A stretch of 64,000 nt of DNA from Betaproteobacteria bacterium (GTDB lineage Bacteria; Pseudomonadota; Gammaproteobacteria; Burkholderiales; Rhodocyclaceae), in contig WQYQ01000018.1 in NCBI GenBank assembly GCA_009781175.1, forward strand, positions 1-64,000, written 5' to 3'. Under the pieces are notes generated by a model. That model was not told the origin of the DNA. It saw only the letters and a list, made by a program, of their open reading frames with translations, and did not search any database. Positions 51,065-59,546 of the stretch are shown piece by piece (within the stretch, counting starts at the first letter, position 1; each line of letters opens with the position of its first letter). The position numbers were made by a program, and so were the translations under genes.

Positions 51065-52794
51065 CACGCATCCTCCCCGCCATCGCCAAACAGATCAGGC
51101 GTCGGCGCTGCCTTTCTCCCTCTCCCCTTGCGGGAGAGGGCTGGGGAGAGGGGGGCTTGCGGTTCAGGTTCCGCCATCGGCAGATTCGCGACATTCAGGC
51201 TGTAATCGTCGTGCCCCCATTCGCAACGCGCCAGCACCATTTTCGGGATTTTCTTCAGCGTCAGATTCGGCCAGCGCTCTGCTGCCTGGGCTGCCGTTAC
51301 GCCGCGAAACGCCGCGCAGCAGATCAGCAGGCTGCGCCCTTCCCCTCTCCCGCCTGCGGGAGAGGGGTCAGGGGAGAGGGCAACTTCATCCGACAGCGCC
51401 TGCAACTGCTCGGCGGAAAGCGTCTGCGTGGTCACGTAGATGAAATCGCGCTCGCTCGAATGGCCGTGCCGCCACCAGCGGGTTTCGGATGGCGCGTAGA
51501 CAAAACCTTCCAGCTTCGCCAGCGCCTCAGCCAGTTGCGCGGCGTTGTACTCGGGGTTAATGACCGGGTTGCCCCAGCGGTCGTTGACGATCAGCGTCGG
51601 CGCAAGCCGGTAGTAACGGAACCCTCCGCCGCCCTGCCAGTTGACCGCTTCGGTAATGCCGCCCTTGTCCTCGCCATCGATCACTTTTTTCAGGCGCGGA
51701 ATGATGTGCGTGTGGCAGTGCTCGCCCAGTTCCACCATGATCCAGCGGCGACCCATCTTGTGTGCAACCGCGCCAGTGGTGCCGGAACCGGCGAAGGAGT
51801 CTAAAACGAGGTCGTTGGGGTTGGTTGCTAGTGTTAGCACTCGCTCAAGAAGGCGCTCGGGTTTGGGCGTACTAAAAACATCTGCCCCGAAAAGAGTAAC
51901 AATCTCTTTTTTTGCATCTTGTGTGTGTCCAACTTCTTCATAAGGCCAAATGGTTTGCGGAACCACTCCCTGCTTCACATCAGTAAGGAACCGTTTTAGT
52001 TGCGGCGTTGAATCTCTGTCTTTTCCCCACCAAATTCGATTATCTGCGTCAAGTTCATTCAGCTTTTCTTTAGAGATAGACCAATACCTACCTTTAGGTG
52101 GTCCACCAATTATTCGACCGGAAGGGCATTCAACTGAGTAAATTCCAAGGCTGTACGGATTGCGTGCTGATAAATCACTTGTTTTCCAGACGCCACGAGG
52201 ATCGGCATCTGGATTTTTATATGCCTTGTCTTGCTTTTCAGAACGAGGCATTAGATTGGGTTTCCAATTGCTCTCAGACTTTGCATAGATAAATACATAA
52301 TCGTGGTCAACGGAAATATGCTTTGCGCTAGATTTCGGCGCGTAATTCTTTCTCCAAACCACGGTTGCAATGAAGTTTGCCCGCCCAAACACCTCATCGC
52401 ACAACACCTTCAAATAATGTGCTTCATTGTCATCAATCGTGATCCACAACGAACCATCTTCCGAAAGCAACCGTTTGATAATCTCTAATCGATCCCGCAT
52501 CAACCCCAGCCAGATCGAATGCTCCAGCCCATCGTCGTAATGCGTAAACGCGCTGCCTGTATTGTACGGCGGGTCGATGAACACACACTTCACCTTCCCC
52601 GAAAACTCCTGCTCCAACGCCTTCAACGCCAACAAGTTGTCTCCGAAAATTAGCCGATTATCAAAAATATCCCTATCCGTCACGCGATGCGTGGCGTGAT
52701 ACAACCTCTCCGCATCTTCAAGCAGAATCCGCGCCTCCAACTTAGGCCGCTTCTCCTTGCCAATCCAAGTGAGTTCGAGTTTTTGTTTTGTCAT
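51064..52794 (-). CDS. type III DNA methyltransferase Mod, with two in-frame palindromic insertions
   Basis: A 576-residue adenine methyltransferase of the beta type. The catalytic motif DPPYNTGS lies at residues 74-81, before the SAM-binding FAGSGTTGAV. Target-recognition sequence fills the middle. Near the C-terminus two palindromic repeats are read in frame (LSPDPSPAGGRGEG and PLSPALSRKGRGRK); elsewhere such sequence is normally intergenic. The second adjoins the last 15 residues. The start at 52794 overlaps the stop of the PIN gene (TAATG). The methylated site is unknown. The middle (51.8-52.4 kb) is AT-richer than the ends, which suggests that the target-recognition part was exchanged. 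Confidence 0.9.
   Translation of the reverse strand: MTKQKLELTWIGKEKRPKLEARILLEDAERLYHATHRVTDRDIFDNRLIFGDNLLALKALEQEFSGKVKCVFIDPPYNTGSAFTHYDDGLEHSIWLGLMRDRLEIIKRLLSEDGSLWITIDDNEAHYLKVLCDEVFGRANFIATVVWRKNYAPKSSAKHISVDHDYVFIYAKSESNWKPNLMPRSEKQDKAYKNPDADPRGVWKTSDLSARNPYSLGIYSVECPSGRIIGGPPKGRYWSISKEKLNELDADNRIWWGKDRDSTPQLKRFLTDVKQGVVPQTIWPYEEVGHTQDAKKEIVTLFGADVFSTPKPERLLERVLTLATNPNDLVLDSFAGSGTTGAVAHKMGRRWIMVELGEHCHTHIIPRLKKVIDGEDKGGITEAVNWQGGGGFRYYRLAPTLIVNDRWGNPVINPEYNAAQLAEALAKLEGFVYAPSETRWWRHGHSSERDFIYVTTQTLSAEQLQALSDEVALSPDPSPAGGRGEGRSLLICCAAFRGVTAAQAAERWPNLTLKKIPKMVLARCEWGHDDYSLNVANLPMAEPEPQAPLSPALSRKGRGRKAAPTPDLFGDGGEDA
51118..51140. repeat. palindromic repeat element inside mod, copy 1
   Basis: CCCTCTCCC (51118-51126) and GGGAGAGGG (51132-51140) form a 9-base perfect stem with a 5-base loop; a further GGGGAGAGGGGG follows at 51143-51154. 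It belongs to the common CTCTCCC/GGGAGAG palindromic class. It is read in frame as PLSPALSRKGRGRK within the last 35 codons of the methyltransferase. Confidence 0.8.
51342..51367. repeat. palindromic repeat element inside mod, copy 2
   Basis: CCCCTCTCCCGC (51342-51353) and its exact reverse complement (51356-51367) flank a 2-base loop, followed by GGGGAGAGGG. It is the same element class as 51118-51140, about 220 bases away, and is read in frame as LSPDPSPAGGRGEG in the methyltransferase. Confidence 0.85.
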
Positions 52795-53291
52795 TAGAAA
52801 GTCCAACCCTGCTGATGCATGAACCCTTCAAGATCAACGCATGGAATCTTGAAGTGCTGGCATACATTGGGAATCTTTGCAGCGTTAGGCTTGGGAGCGA
52901 GTGCTTGTGAAAGGCGAAACCAACCTTCTTCCGTGACTACCGTGCCACCCTTTGCCCTCGCACAAGCAATGACAAACGGGTCGGCCACAGGCGTTCCTTT
53001 CAGCCGTTGTTGCGCACCTATCAACCCTTGAAAGTGCCGAATCCTGAATATTTCGGCTACGAACTGAAGTTCTGAAGATGCAGGCGTCGTGAAAATTGTT
53101 TTGTGCCTCTTCGCCCAATTCAATACTTCGTCGCTAATCGCCTGCCTTTCCAATTCGTTGAATACTTCGCGAGTTGAAATTAAATTTCCCGTTTGCACCA
53201 AACTGTCAATATCTGACCATATCTTCTTGAAGACGCGGGGATAAAAATGCTGTAAGGCGCGGATAGAGCTGGTGTCGAACACATAAATCAT
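52794..53291 (-). CDS. PIN-domain ribonuclease, DUF4411 type (toxin-like)
   Basis: A 165-residue PIN-fold protein of the DUF4411 group. The acidic site residues are in IYVFDTSSIRALQHF (first Asp), STREVFNELER (Glu) and TPVADPFVIACARAKG (Asp), with GGTVVTEEGW after it. DUF4411 proteins commonly pair with an XRE-ImmA protein, here the gene upstream (overlap ATGA at 53288-53291). Its stop overlaps the methyltransferase start by one base. Probably an RNA-cutting toxin held in check by its neighbour. Confidence 0.88.
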   Translation of the reverse strand: MIYVFDTSSIRALQHFYPRVFKKIWSDIDSLVQTGNLISTREVFNELERQAISDEVLNWAKRHKTIFTTPASSELQFVAEIFRIRHFQGLIGAQQRLKGTPVADPFVIACARAKGGTVVTEEGWFRLSQALAPKPNAAKIPNVCQHFKIPCVDLEGFMHQQGWTF

Positions 53292-54463
53292 GTGCTTGCT
53301 CCTTGCAGAATTCGCTCCTCAAAACCCGCATAACTCTTGGGTTTGATGCCTAGAAAATCTGCCGCTTGCTCCAGAGAGATTTGTTGACGGTAGTGTCGGG
53401 ATACGACCTCCTTTGCAAAACGGTCGCTGATGTAGGTACCTTGGGTCAGATAGTAATTGCCCTGACCTTTCGACTGTTTTTTCTGCTGCGCCCAAAATTT
53501 TGCTTTTTCTTCGTAGAATTTCTGGCCAACTCGTTTTTGATCGAGGAAGCGACGCAAGACCGCTTCCCGACTAACGCCATAGCGAGATGCAATGGCGGCA
53601 AAAAACTCTTCGGATGCTTTTTCAAGATAGGGCGGGGTCGAAGCTGTTTGCTGCCTGAAATCCTCTTCGGGAATCAAAATCTCGGCGGCCAGTGCGTTAC
53701 AGAATATCTCTAATTCCTTTTCCGGTTTAGCAAGGCGTTCAACATAATCGAATTCGAATTTACTCAATCCATTTACGCGAATAAGCAAGTGTGCCAATTC
53801 ATGCAGCAAACTGAAAGTTTGCCGCGTTTTAGTTGTACTGTTATTCAGATAAATTAGGGGAAACTGCTCATCTGTGAGGCAGAATCCTGAAATATCTTTT
53901 TGTTTGAAAGAAGCCTTAAAAACGAAAATACCGCACTCTTCGATGGCCCTACGCCATGCCTTGAATGCGGTTTCACTATCTTTCCAACTGGCTTGTTGTT
54001 CCATCCCAATTTTCAGGATATCGCGAATATTTTTCGCCTGTTCCTGAATCACTTGCCCGCGCGTCAATTCAACCTGTTCCCAAATCGTTTGTAGTGACGG
54101 ATTGCGATCATTAAAAATGTCTTTTAATGCCAATTGATAAGCGTGAGCCTTACGGATGTGCAAATAAGTATCACGTGCAAGTGAGTGCATATCCGTATCG
54201 GGCAAAGTACGAAATTCACGCTGTGGCATTTCTTCCTGTGGTGGCTCGGGCAGAAAGAAGACAGCCAAGGGGCGCTTATAAATCTCATAAGCTAATTTCT
54301 CAAGTTGTGCATAGGTCGGCGCAGCATCGCCCCGTTCCCAAGCTGCAATCTCTTCTGGCTTACGCTTGAGCGTTTGAGCAACATCGTCTATCCCAAGCCC
54401 GACGGAAGTTCTGGCCCAAAGGAAGAGTGCTGGCTGCACACCAGTGACCATTTCCTTACTCAT
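53288..54463 (-). CDS. XRE-ImmA/IrrE metalloprotease regulator (antitoxin-like)
   Basis: A 391-residue protein. The N-terminal helix-turn-helix (WARTSVGLGIDDVAQTLKRK, PEEIAAWERGDAAPTYAQLE) is joined to an ImmA/IrrE (DUF955) zinc peptidase domain with HELAH at residues 221-225 (FSLLHELAHLLIRVNG) and a downstream Glu region (EIFCNALAAEILIPEEDF). It is followed by coiled C-terminal sequence and a second possible helix-turn-helix (QISLEQAADFLGIKPKSYAG). Such proteins act as antitoxin and switch, cutting or releasing a repressor under stress. It heads the five-gene defence operon; the 149-base gap upstream should hold its promoter. Confidence 0.88.
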   Translation of the reverse strand: MSKEMVTGVQPALFLWARTSVGLGIDDVAQTLKRKPEEIAAWERGDAAPTYAQLEKLAYEIYKRPLAVFFLPEPPQEEMPQREFRTLPDTDMHSLARDTYLHIRKAHAYQLALKDIFNDRNPSLQTIWEQVELTRGQVIQEQAKNIRDILKIGMEQQASWKDSETAFKAWRRAIEECGIFVFKASFKQKDISGFCLTDEQFPLIYLNNSTTKTRQTFSLLHELAHLLIRVNGLSKFEFDYVERLAKPEKELEIFCNALAAEILIPEEDFRQQTASTPPYLEKASEEFFAAIASRYGVSREAVLRRFLDQKRVGQKFYEEKAKFWAQQKKQSKGQGNYYLTQGTYISDRFAKEVVSRHYRQQISLEQAADFLGIKPKSYAGFEERILQGAST

Positions 54464-54612
54464 GTTAATTTCCAGTCAATAGTAAACAACGCTCACTCCT
54501 TCGCCCACTGCTCAATATGTGTATTGCGCGAATCTTAATTTTATTCTGCCGCACAAATAGCTCACGCCATAGTTTGGGCTGTTTTTTCTAAGTTCGGACT
54601 TTTGTTTGGTGC

Positions 54613-55677
54613 TCATCCCCGTACCTCTTGCTGTTGCGCCAGCCGTTGCAAGGCCAGATCGCGTTCGCGTTCCAGTTCGCGTTTCAGTTCTTCTTCACTC
54701 GGCAGATAGGGAAGATATTTGGCAGCGAACAGTTGTTGCTGTTCGGCCAGTACGGAATAACGCACCACGGCTTCGCTCTTTTCGCTGCACAGCACTAGGC
54801 CGATGGTGGGATTGTCGTCCGCACCCCTGATTTGTTCGTCGTAAAGCCGCACATAGGTGTCCATCTGCCCCATGTCTTGATGCGTCAACTTGCCCAGCTT
54901 CAAGTCCACCAGCAAAAAGCATTTGAGCTTGTAGTTGTAGAACACCAAGTCTATGTAGAAATCTGCATCGGAAAATCTGACGCGCTGCTGCCGCGCGACA
55001 AAGGCAAAACCTCGCCCCAGTTCCAGCAGGAAGTCTTGCAGGTTGTCCATGATGGTCTGTTCCAGATCTTCTTCCAGAAAACGGTTGGCGTTCAGGTTCA
55101 GAAAGTCCAGTACATAGGGGTCGCGCAGGAAGTCCTTGCGGGTTTCGGCGAGCGGGGCGGTATGTTGCGCGGCTTCCGCTTCCACCAGTGCTTTGTCTTT
55201 GCTGCTCAACAGGCGCTCGTAATACAGCACGCCAATTTGCCGCTCCAAGGCGCGGCTGCTCCAGTTCTGGCTGATGGCTTCGCGCAGATACCATTCGCGG
55301 GCGGATGGGTTTTCCACTCGCGCCAGCGCGTTGTAGTGCGTCCAACTCAATTCGAGAGGCAGTGCCTCTCGAATTGGAAAAGCCTGATAGAAGCGGCGCA
55401 TGTTGCGCAGGTTGCTGGCGTCAAAACCCTTGCCGAGCAGTTCCGTGAGCCGGGCGGATAGCTCGGCCAGTTGCCGTTGACCGTAGGCGGCGCGCGCCTG
55501 CCCCTGCTGCTCGTGTTCCACGATCAGGCGGCCAATTTCCCAATAACTCGCCACCATCGCCTGATTGACGCTCTGGCGCACATGGCTGCGGGCTTGTTGG
55601 ACGACTTCGGCAATCTGACCGATCAGCGTGGTCAGGGATGCGGCTTCGGGAATATCGGGTTTTCGTTTAGTGTTCAT
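54613..55677 (-). CDS. DUF1016 (YhcG) PDDEXK nuclease-like protein
   Basis: A 354-residue protein of the YhcG/DUF1016 family. The N-terminal domain has QSVNQAMVASYWEIGRLIVE, KGFDASNLRNMRRFYQAF and LSWTHYNALARVENPSAREW. The C-terminal nuclease-like domain has FSDADFYIDLVFYNYKLKCF and LLVDLKLGKLTHQDMGQMDT, with the D...D-x-K residues of a PD-(D/E)xK site. The family is widespread in defence and mobile regions; its target is not established. The ATG at 55677 lies ten bases after a truncated dinD frame. A charged coiled tail (EEELKRELERERDLALQR) ends the protein. Confidence 0.88.
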   Translation of the reverse strand: MNTKRKPDIPEAASLTTLIGQIAEVVQQARSHVRQSVNQAMVASYWEIGRLIVEHEQQGQARAAYGQRQLAELSARLTELLGKGFDASNLRNMRRFYQAFPIREALPLELSWTHYNALARVENPSAREWYLREAISQNWSSRALERQIGVLYYERLLSSKDKALVEAEAAQHTAPLAETRKDFLRDPYVLDFLNLNANRFLEEDLEQTIMDNLQDFLLELGRGFAFVARQQRVRFSDADFYIDLVFYNYKLKCFLLVDLKLGKLTHQDMGQMDTYVRLYDEQIRGADDNPTIGLVLCSEKSEAVVRYSVLAEQQQLFAAKYLPYLPSEEELKRELERERDLALQRLAQQQEVRG

Positions 55678-55688
55678 TATTTGTTTTT

Positions 55689-55886
55689 TTACCCAGCAAT
55701 CGGTTTGCCAGCGCCGGCAAAGTGATGCTCCGGCGGATTTCCCGATTGTTGACAAGAACTTATCGCTCGCCCGATGGTCTGCTCAAAGCGCCGCCACTGG
55801 CTGTAGCCCAGTAGGGATTGCAGGTCGCGGGCGCTCCAGCATTCCGCGCCGTGCGCAAGGTGAGTCGAAGATTTTGTGGTTCGCAT
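55689..55886 (-). pseudogene. truncated dinD-like gene (N-terminal fragment)
   Basis: A 65-residue frame matching only the start of DNA-damage-inducible protein D: GAECWSARDLQSLLGYSQWR, RFEQTIGRAISSCQQSGNPP and EHHFAGAGKPIAG. DinD proteins run to about 270-290 residues, so about three quarters are missing. The frame stops ten bases before the DUF1016 gene, consistent with an insertion or deletion at the island edge that removed the rest. It may still be translated as a small domain. Confidence 0.65.
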
Positions 55887-55921
55887 TTTTTATGCGCCCA
55901 TATGAGATTCGCGCTGGACGC

Positions 55922-57730
55922 TCAAGGCGCGGAACGATCATCACTCGGCGGCGCGGCTTCAGCGCGCGCAGAAGACGGCGGGGTCTTGGCCAGCGTGCGT
56001 CGCGCCACCGCCAGCCGCCGTTGCAGCGAAACTTCCACCAGGTCTATTTCGGCTACCAGACGGCGCAGCGCCGCGTCATTGATACGACCCGCCTGGCGCT
56101 CGGCGTACATCGTTGTGCGCTCGATGCGCAGACATTTCAGGTGCAGCTCCAAGGTCACCGCATAGCGCTGGCGGCGCTGGCGCAAAGCCTCGGGCGACTG
56201 CGCCTCGGACACGGCCGCATCGCCATCGTCGCCGTCGTCGAGCAAATCGATGCGGCGGCGGTAATCCTGCGTCAGACGGCCGACCGCCTCCTGATACTGC
56301 ACCAGCCATTGCGGGTCGGCACGCTCGCGTTCTTTCTTCGCAAGCGCCATGCCGGCAACGGCTGCTCGGCAGGCGGCCAGGCGTGCCAGGCGTTCTTCGT
56401 GTTCATCGGGCAGTTCAGCGAGCCGAGGCAGGCGCTTGAGTAGGAGCGGCAGAGCGATGCTGCCCACGATCAGCGTGCACAAAATCGTGCCCGCGGCGAG
56501 AAAAATCAGCAGATCGCGTTCCGGGAATGGGCGTTTGCCGCCCGCCAGCAACGGAATGGAAAGCGCGCCCGCGAGCGTCACCGCGCCACGGATGCCCGCG
56601 AACGTGCTGATGCCGCTGATGAGCCATGTGACGCGCCGGTGCAGCCGGGTTCCGCGGCCAAGCGTATCCTGATTCGACGATTGTCCTGTCAGTTGCCCGA
56701 TCACCAGCGCGCCGAGACGCCGGCCTTGCAGACCAAGCGCGAACCACAGCCAGCGCAGCCCCAGCAGCGCGCCCGAAAGCGCCGCCACATAAGCGGTGAG
56801 CCGCCAGATGCTGATCTCGTTCGCGTCCAGCATGGCGACGACGATCGAGGGCAGTTGCAGGCCCAGCAGCAGGAAGATCGCGCCGTTGAAAGCGGACTCG
56901 ATCATGGTCCAGGTACCCGCCGATTGCAGGCGCTCGTCCACGAAGTCACCGCGTTCCAGATCGGCGAAATTAGTGGTGACGCCCGCCGCTACTGCGGCCA
57001 GAATTCCCGATGCGCCGATGCGCTCGCCTAACAGATAGGCCGCGAAGGGCAGCAACAGCATCAACAGCACCACCTGCGTGGCCGCGATGTCGCCAAGCCG
57101 GCGCGTAACCCTCGCGCGCAGCAGCGCGTAGCCCCAGCCGAGCGCCGCGCCCACGGCCAGCCCCGCCAGCGCGACCCACAGAAAATCAGCCACGGCGTGT
57201 TTCCAGGAGAACGTGCCGGTGACGGTCGCAGCCACCGCGAATTTGAGCGCCACCAGACCCGAAGCGTCATTGAGCAGGGATTCGCCTTCGAGCACGCTCA
57301 TGGTCTTGCCTGGCATACCCAGGTTGCGCGTGATGGCCGACACCGCCACCGCGTCGGTGGGCGAAACCACGGCCGCCAGCGCGAACGCCACCGGCAGCGG
57401 CAGCGCGGGAATGAACCAATGGATCAACATCCCCAGCCCTAGCACCGTAAACAGCACCAGCCCCAGCGCCAGCCGCAACACAGGCCGCCAGAGCGCGAAG
57501 AATTCGCGCTTCGGGATGCGCCAGCCGTCGGCGAACAGCAGCGGCGGGATGAACAGCAGCAGGAACAATTCCGGATCGAAGGCGATATGCAGCCCATGCT
57601 GCGGCCACGACAGGGCCGCGCCGATGACGATCTGAATCAGCGGCAACGGGATAGCCGGCAGATAGCGCGCGGCAATGCCAGTAACCGCGCCGAGCATCAG
57701 CACCAGCAGGACGATTTCGACGGTATGCAC
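55922..57730 (-). CDS. Na+/H+ antiporter, CPA1 family
   Basis: A membrane antiporter of about 602 residues with around twelve hydrophobic segments. CPA1 motifs are LFIPPLLFADGWRIPKREFF, VAFALAAVVSPTDAVAVSAI, the ion-binding GESLLNDASGLVALKFAVA, and STFAGIRGAVTLAGALSIPL. A cytoplasmic tail with coiled-coil character follows (RLARLAACRAAVAGMALAKK onward). I choose GTG at 57730 because the protein then begins VHTVEIVLLVLMLG like its relatives; the frame is open up to 57796, but that part lies in the gltD-tail repeat. It exchanges Na+ or K+ for protons in the inner membrane. Confidence 0.88.
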   Translation of the reverse strand: MHTVEIVLLVLMLGAVTGIAARYLPAIPLPLIQIVIGAALSWPQHGLHIAFDPELFLLLFIPPLLFADGWRIPKREFFALWRPVLRLALGLVLFTVLGLGMLIHWFIPALPLPVAFALAAVVSPTDAVAVSAITRNLGMPGKTMSVLEGESLLNDASGLVALKFAVAATVTGTFSWKHAVADFLWVALAGLAVGAALGWGYALLRARVTRRLGDIAATQVVLLMLLLPFAAYLLGERIGASGILAAVAAGVTTNFADLERGDFVDERLQSAGTWTMIESAFNGAIFLLLGLQLPSIVVAMLDANEISIWRLTAYVAALSGALLGLRWLWFALGLQGRRLGALVIGQLTGQSSNQDTLGRGTRLHRRVTWLISGISTFAGIRGAVTLAGALSIPLLAGGKRPFPERDLLIFLAAGTILCTLIVGSIALPLLLKRLPRLAELPDEHEERLARLAACRAAVAGMALAKKERERADPQWLVQYQEAVGRLTQDYRRRIDLLDDGDDGDAAVSEAQSPEALRQRRQRYAVTLELHLKCLRIERTTMYAERQAGRINDAALRRLVAEIDLVEVSLQRRLAVARRTLAKTPPSSARAEAAPPSDDRSAP

Positions 57731-57792
57731 GAAGTCAATTATGGCATGGAGCCGTAAGACGCCTCTCGCCCCTTGGAGCGATTCACCGCCCG

Positions 57793-57858
57793 TCAACGGA
57801 GAAGGCGCGAGCTTCCCATCAAAAACTCGTCAACAGCCCGCGCGCATTGCCGCCCCTC
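57793..57858 (-). repeat. tandem copy of the gltD 3' coding tail (copy A)
   Basis: Sixty-six bases that read in the gltD sense as 21 residues plus a stop, [17 protein letters not shown] then RLLR. They match the end of the real gltD (58049-58114) at 19 of 21 residues. Twelve codons differ silently from gltD and only two change the residue. The palindromes at 57863-57884 and 57895-57910 lie between this copy and the next. Confidence 0.85.
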
Positions 57859-57862
57859 GCCC

Positions 57863-57910
57863 ACGCGGGCCGATCGGCCCGCGTTCTCCACCACTCGCCC
57901 CCTGGGGCGA
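57863..57910. terminator. hairpins between gltD-tail copies A and B
   Basis: A 22-base perfect palindrome (ACGCGGGCCGATCGGCCCGCGT, 57863-57884, given here as two 11-base halves: ACGCGGGCCGA and TCGGCCCGCGT) and a second stem, TCGCCCC-CT-GGGGCGA (57895-57910). The same two palindromes recur, slightly changed, at 57992-58013 and 58022-58037 between copy B and gltD. They are placed to end gltBD transcription. Confidence 0.7.
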
Positions 57911-57921
57911 TCCGCCACCGG

Positions 57922-57987
57922 TTAACGGGGCAAGAGCGAAACTCCCATCAAAAACTTGTCAACAGCCCGCGCACATTGGCGACCTTC
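57922..57987 (-). repeat. tandem copy of the gltD 3' coding tail (copy B)
   Basis: Sixty-six bases reading [15 protein letters not shown] then VSLLPR and stop, 129 bases from copy A and 127 bases from the true gltD end. Against gltD, twelve codons differ silently and two change the residue (Glu to Lys, Ser to Val). The reading frame and the stop are kept although nothing translates it. Confidence 0.85.
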
Positions 57988-57991
57988 GCCA

Positions 57992-58037
57992 ACGCGGGCC
58001 AGTCGGCCCGCGTTCCACCACTCGCCCCCTGGGGCGA
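57992..58037. terminator. hairpins directly downstream of gltD
   Basis: ACGCGGGCC-AGTC-GGCCCGCGT (57992-58013) and TCGCCCC-CT-GGGGCGA (58022-58037) form two stable stems starting 12 bases after the gltD stop (58049). No U-run follows either stem. They probably end or stabilise the gltBD message. Confidence 0.6.
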
Positions 58038-58048
58038 TCCGCCACCGA

Positions 58049-59533
58049 TTAACGAGGCAGGAGTGAGCTTCCCATCAAGAACTCATCGACGGCTCGTGCA
58101 CACTGACGACCCTCGCGGATTGCCCACACCACCAGCGATTGCCCGCGCCGCATATCGCCCGCGGCAAAGACTTTGTCGACATTGGTTTTGTAGCACCCAG
58201 CGCCATCCGTCGCGGCCTTGGCGTTGCCGCGCGGATCTTTGTCGACGCCGAACGCATCGAGTGCGCTGCCAACCGGGTTTACGAAACCCATCGCGAGGAA
58301 CACGAGGTCGGCGGGTATTTCCTTTTCGCTGCCCGGTACTTCAACCATCTTCATCTGGCCGGTCTTGGCGTCCTTCTGCCACTCAACGCGCGCGGTGACG
58401 ATTGACTTCACTTTGCCGTTCGCGCCGCGGAATTCCTTGGTCGTGATCGACCAATCGCGCTGGCAGCCTTCTTCATGCGAGGACGAGGTACGCAGTTTCA
58501 GCGGCCAGTACGGCCAAGTCAGCGTCTTGTTTTCGGTTTCGGGCGGTTGCGGTAGCAGCTCGAACTGCGTCACGCTCTTCGCGCCCTGCCGGTTCGAGGT
58601 GCCGACGCAGTCAGAGCCCGTATCGCCGCCGCCGATGACGACGACATGCTTGCCGGCGGCGAGGATCTGACCTTTGACTTTATCGCCCGCGACGACGCGG
58701 TTTTGCTGCGGCAAAAACTCCAGCGCAAAGTACACGCCGTCGAGTTCGCGTCCGGGGGCCGGCAGATCGCGCGGCGTTTCGGAGCCGCCCGCGAGCACCA
58801 CGGCGTCGAATTCGGCCTTGATCTGTTCGGGGTCGATGGTCCGCTTGGCATCGCTGGCCACGCCTTTCGGCAGGCCGCCCTTGCCGATGTAAACACCGGT
58901 CTTGAACACGACGCCTTCGGATTTCATCTGCTCCATGCGGCGGTCGATATGCGTTTTTTCGAGCTTGAAATCGGGGATGCCGTAACGCAGCAGACCGCCG
59001 ATGCGCGAGTTCTTTTCGAACACGGTGACAGCGTGACCCGCGCGCGCAAGCTGCTGCGCGGCCGCGAGCCCCGCCGGGCCGGAGCCGACGACCGCGACTT
59101 TTTTGCCGCTCGGCCGCAGCGGCGGCTGCGGCGTCACCCAGCCGTTTTCCCACGCCTTGTCGATGATCGCGTGCTCGATCGATTTGATGCCGACTGCATC
59201 CGCGTTGATGTTCAGCGTACACGCCGCCTCGCACGGCGCGGGGCAGATGCGGCCGGTGAACTCAGGGAAGTTGTTTGTCGAGTGCAGCACATCGATCGCG
59301 CCGCGCCAGTCCTGGCGGAAAACGAGATCGTTGAAGTCCGGGATGATGTTGTTGACCGGACAGCCGTTATTGCAGAACGGAATGCCGCAGTCCATGCAAC
59401 GCGCGCCCTGGATGCGCGCTTCCTCGTCGCTCAGATGCATGACGAATTCGCGGTAGTGCTGTTTTCGCTTCTCGGGCGTCTCGTAAGTTTCGGCGAGACG
59501 TTCGTATTCCATGAAGCCGGTGACCTTACCCAT
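58049..59533 (-). CDS. gltD: glutamate synthase small subunit
   Basis: A 494-residue NADPH-GOGAT small subunit. N-terminal iron-sulfur cysteines are in [18 protein letters not shown] and [15 protein letters not shown]. The FAD-binding site is [20 protein letters not shown] and the NADPH site [18 protein letters not shown]-terminal [20 protein letters not shown] segment follows. It feeds electrons from NADPH to GltB. It follows gltB by 13 bases. Its last 22 codons recur twice just downstream as tandem copies. Confidence 0.96.
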   Translation of the reverse strand: MGKVTGFMEYERLAETYETPEKRKQHYREFVMHLSDEEARIQGARCMDCGIPFCNNGCPVNNIIPDFNDLVFRQDWRGAIDVLHSTNNFPEFTGRICPAPCEAACTLNINADAVGIKSIEHAIIDKAWENGWVTPQPPLRPSGKKVAVVGSGPAGLAAAQQLARAGHAVTVFEKNSRIGGLLRYGIPDFKLEKTHIDRRMEQMKSEGVVFKTGVYIGKGGLPKGVASDAKRTIDPEQIKAEFDAVVLAGGSETPRDLPAPGRELDGVYFALEFLPQQNRVVAGDKVKGQILAAGKHVVVIGGGDTGSDCVGTSNRQGAKSVTQFELLPQPPETENKTLTWPYWPLKLRTSSSHEEGCQRDWSITTKEFRGANGKVKSIVTARVEWQKDAKTGQMKMVEVPGSEKEIPADLVFLAMGFVNPVGSALDAFGVDKDPRGNAKAATDGAGCYKTNVDKVFAAGDMRRGQSLVVWAIREGRQCARAVDEFLMGSSLLPR

Positions 59534-59546
59534 TTTTTCTACTCCC

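Noticed and set aside
57793-58114. Spaced repeats considered as a CRISPR array
   Set aside because: Only three units of about 127 bases, with both the repeat and the part between them conserved; they match the end of gltD and its downstream hairpins.
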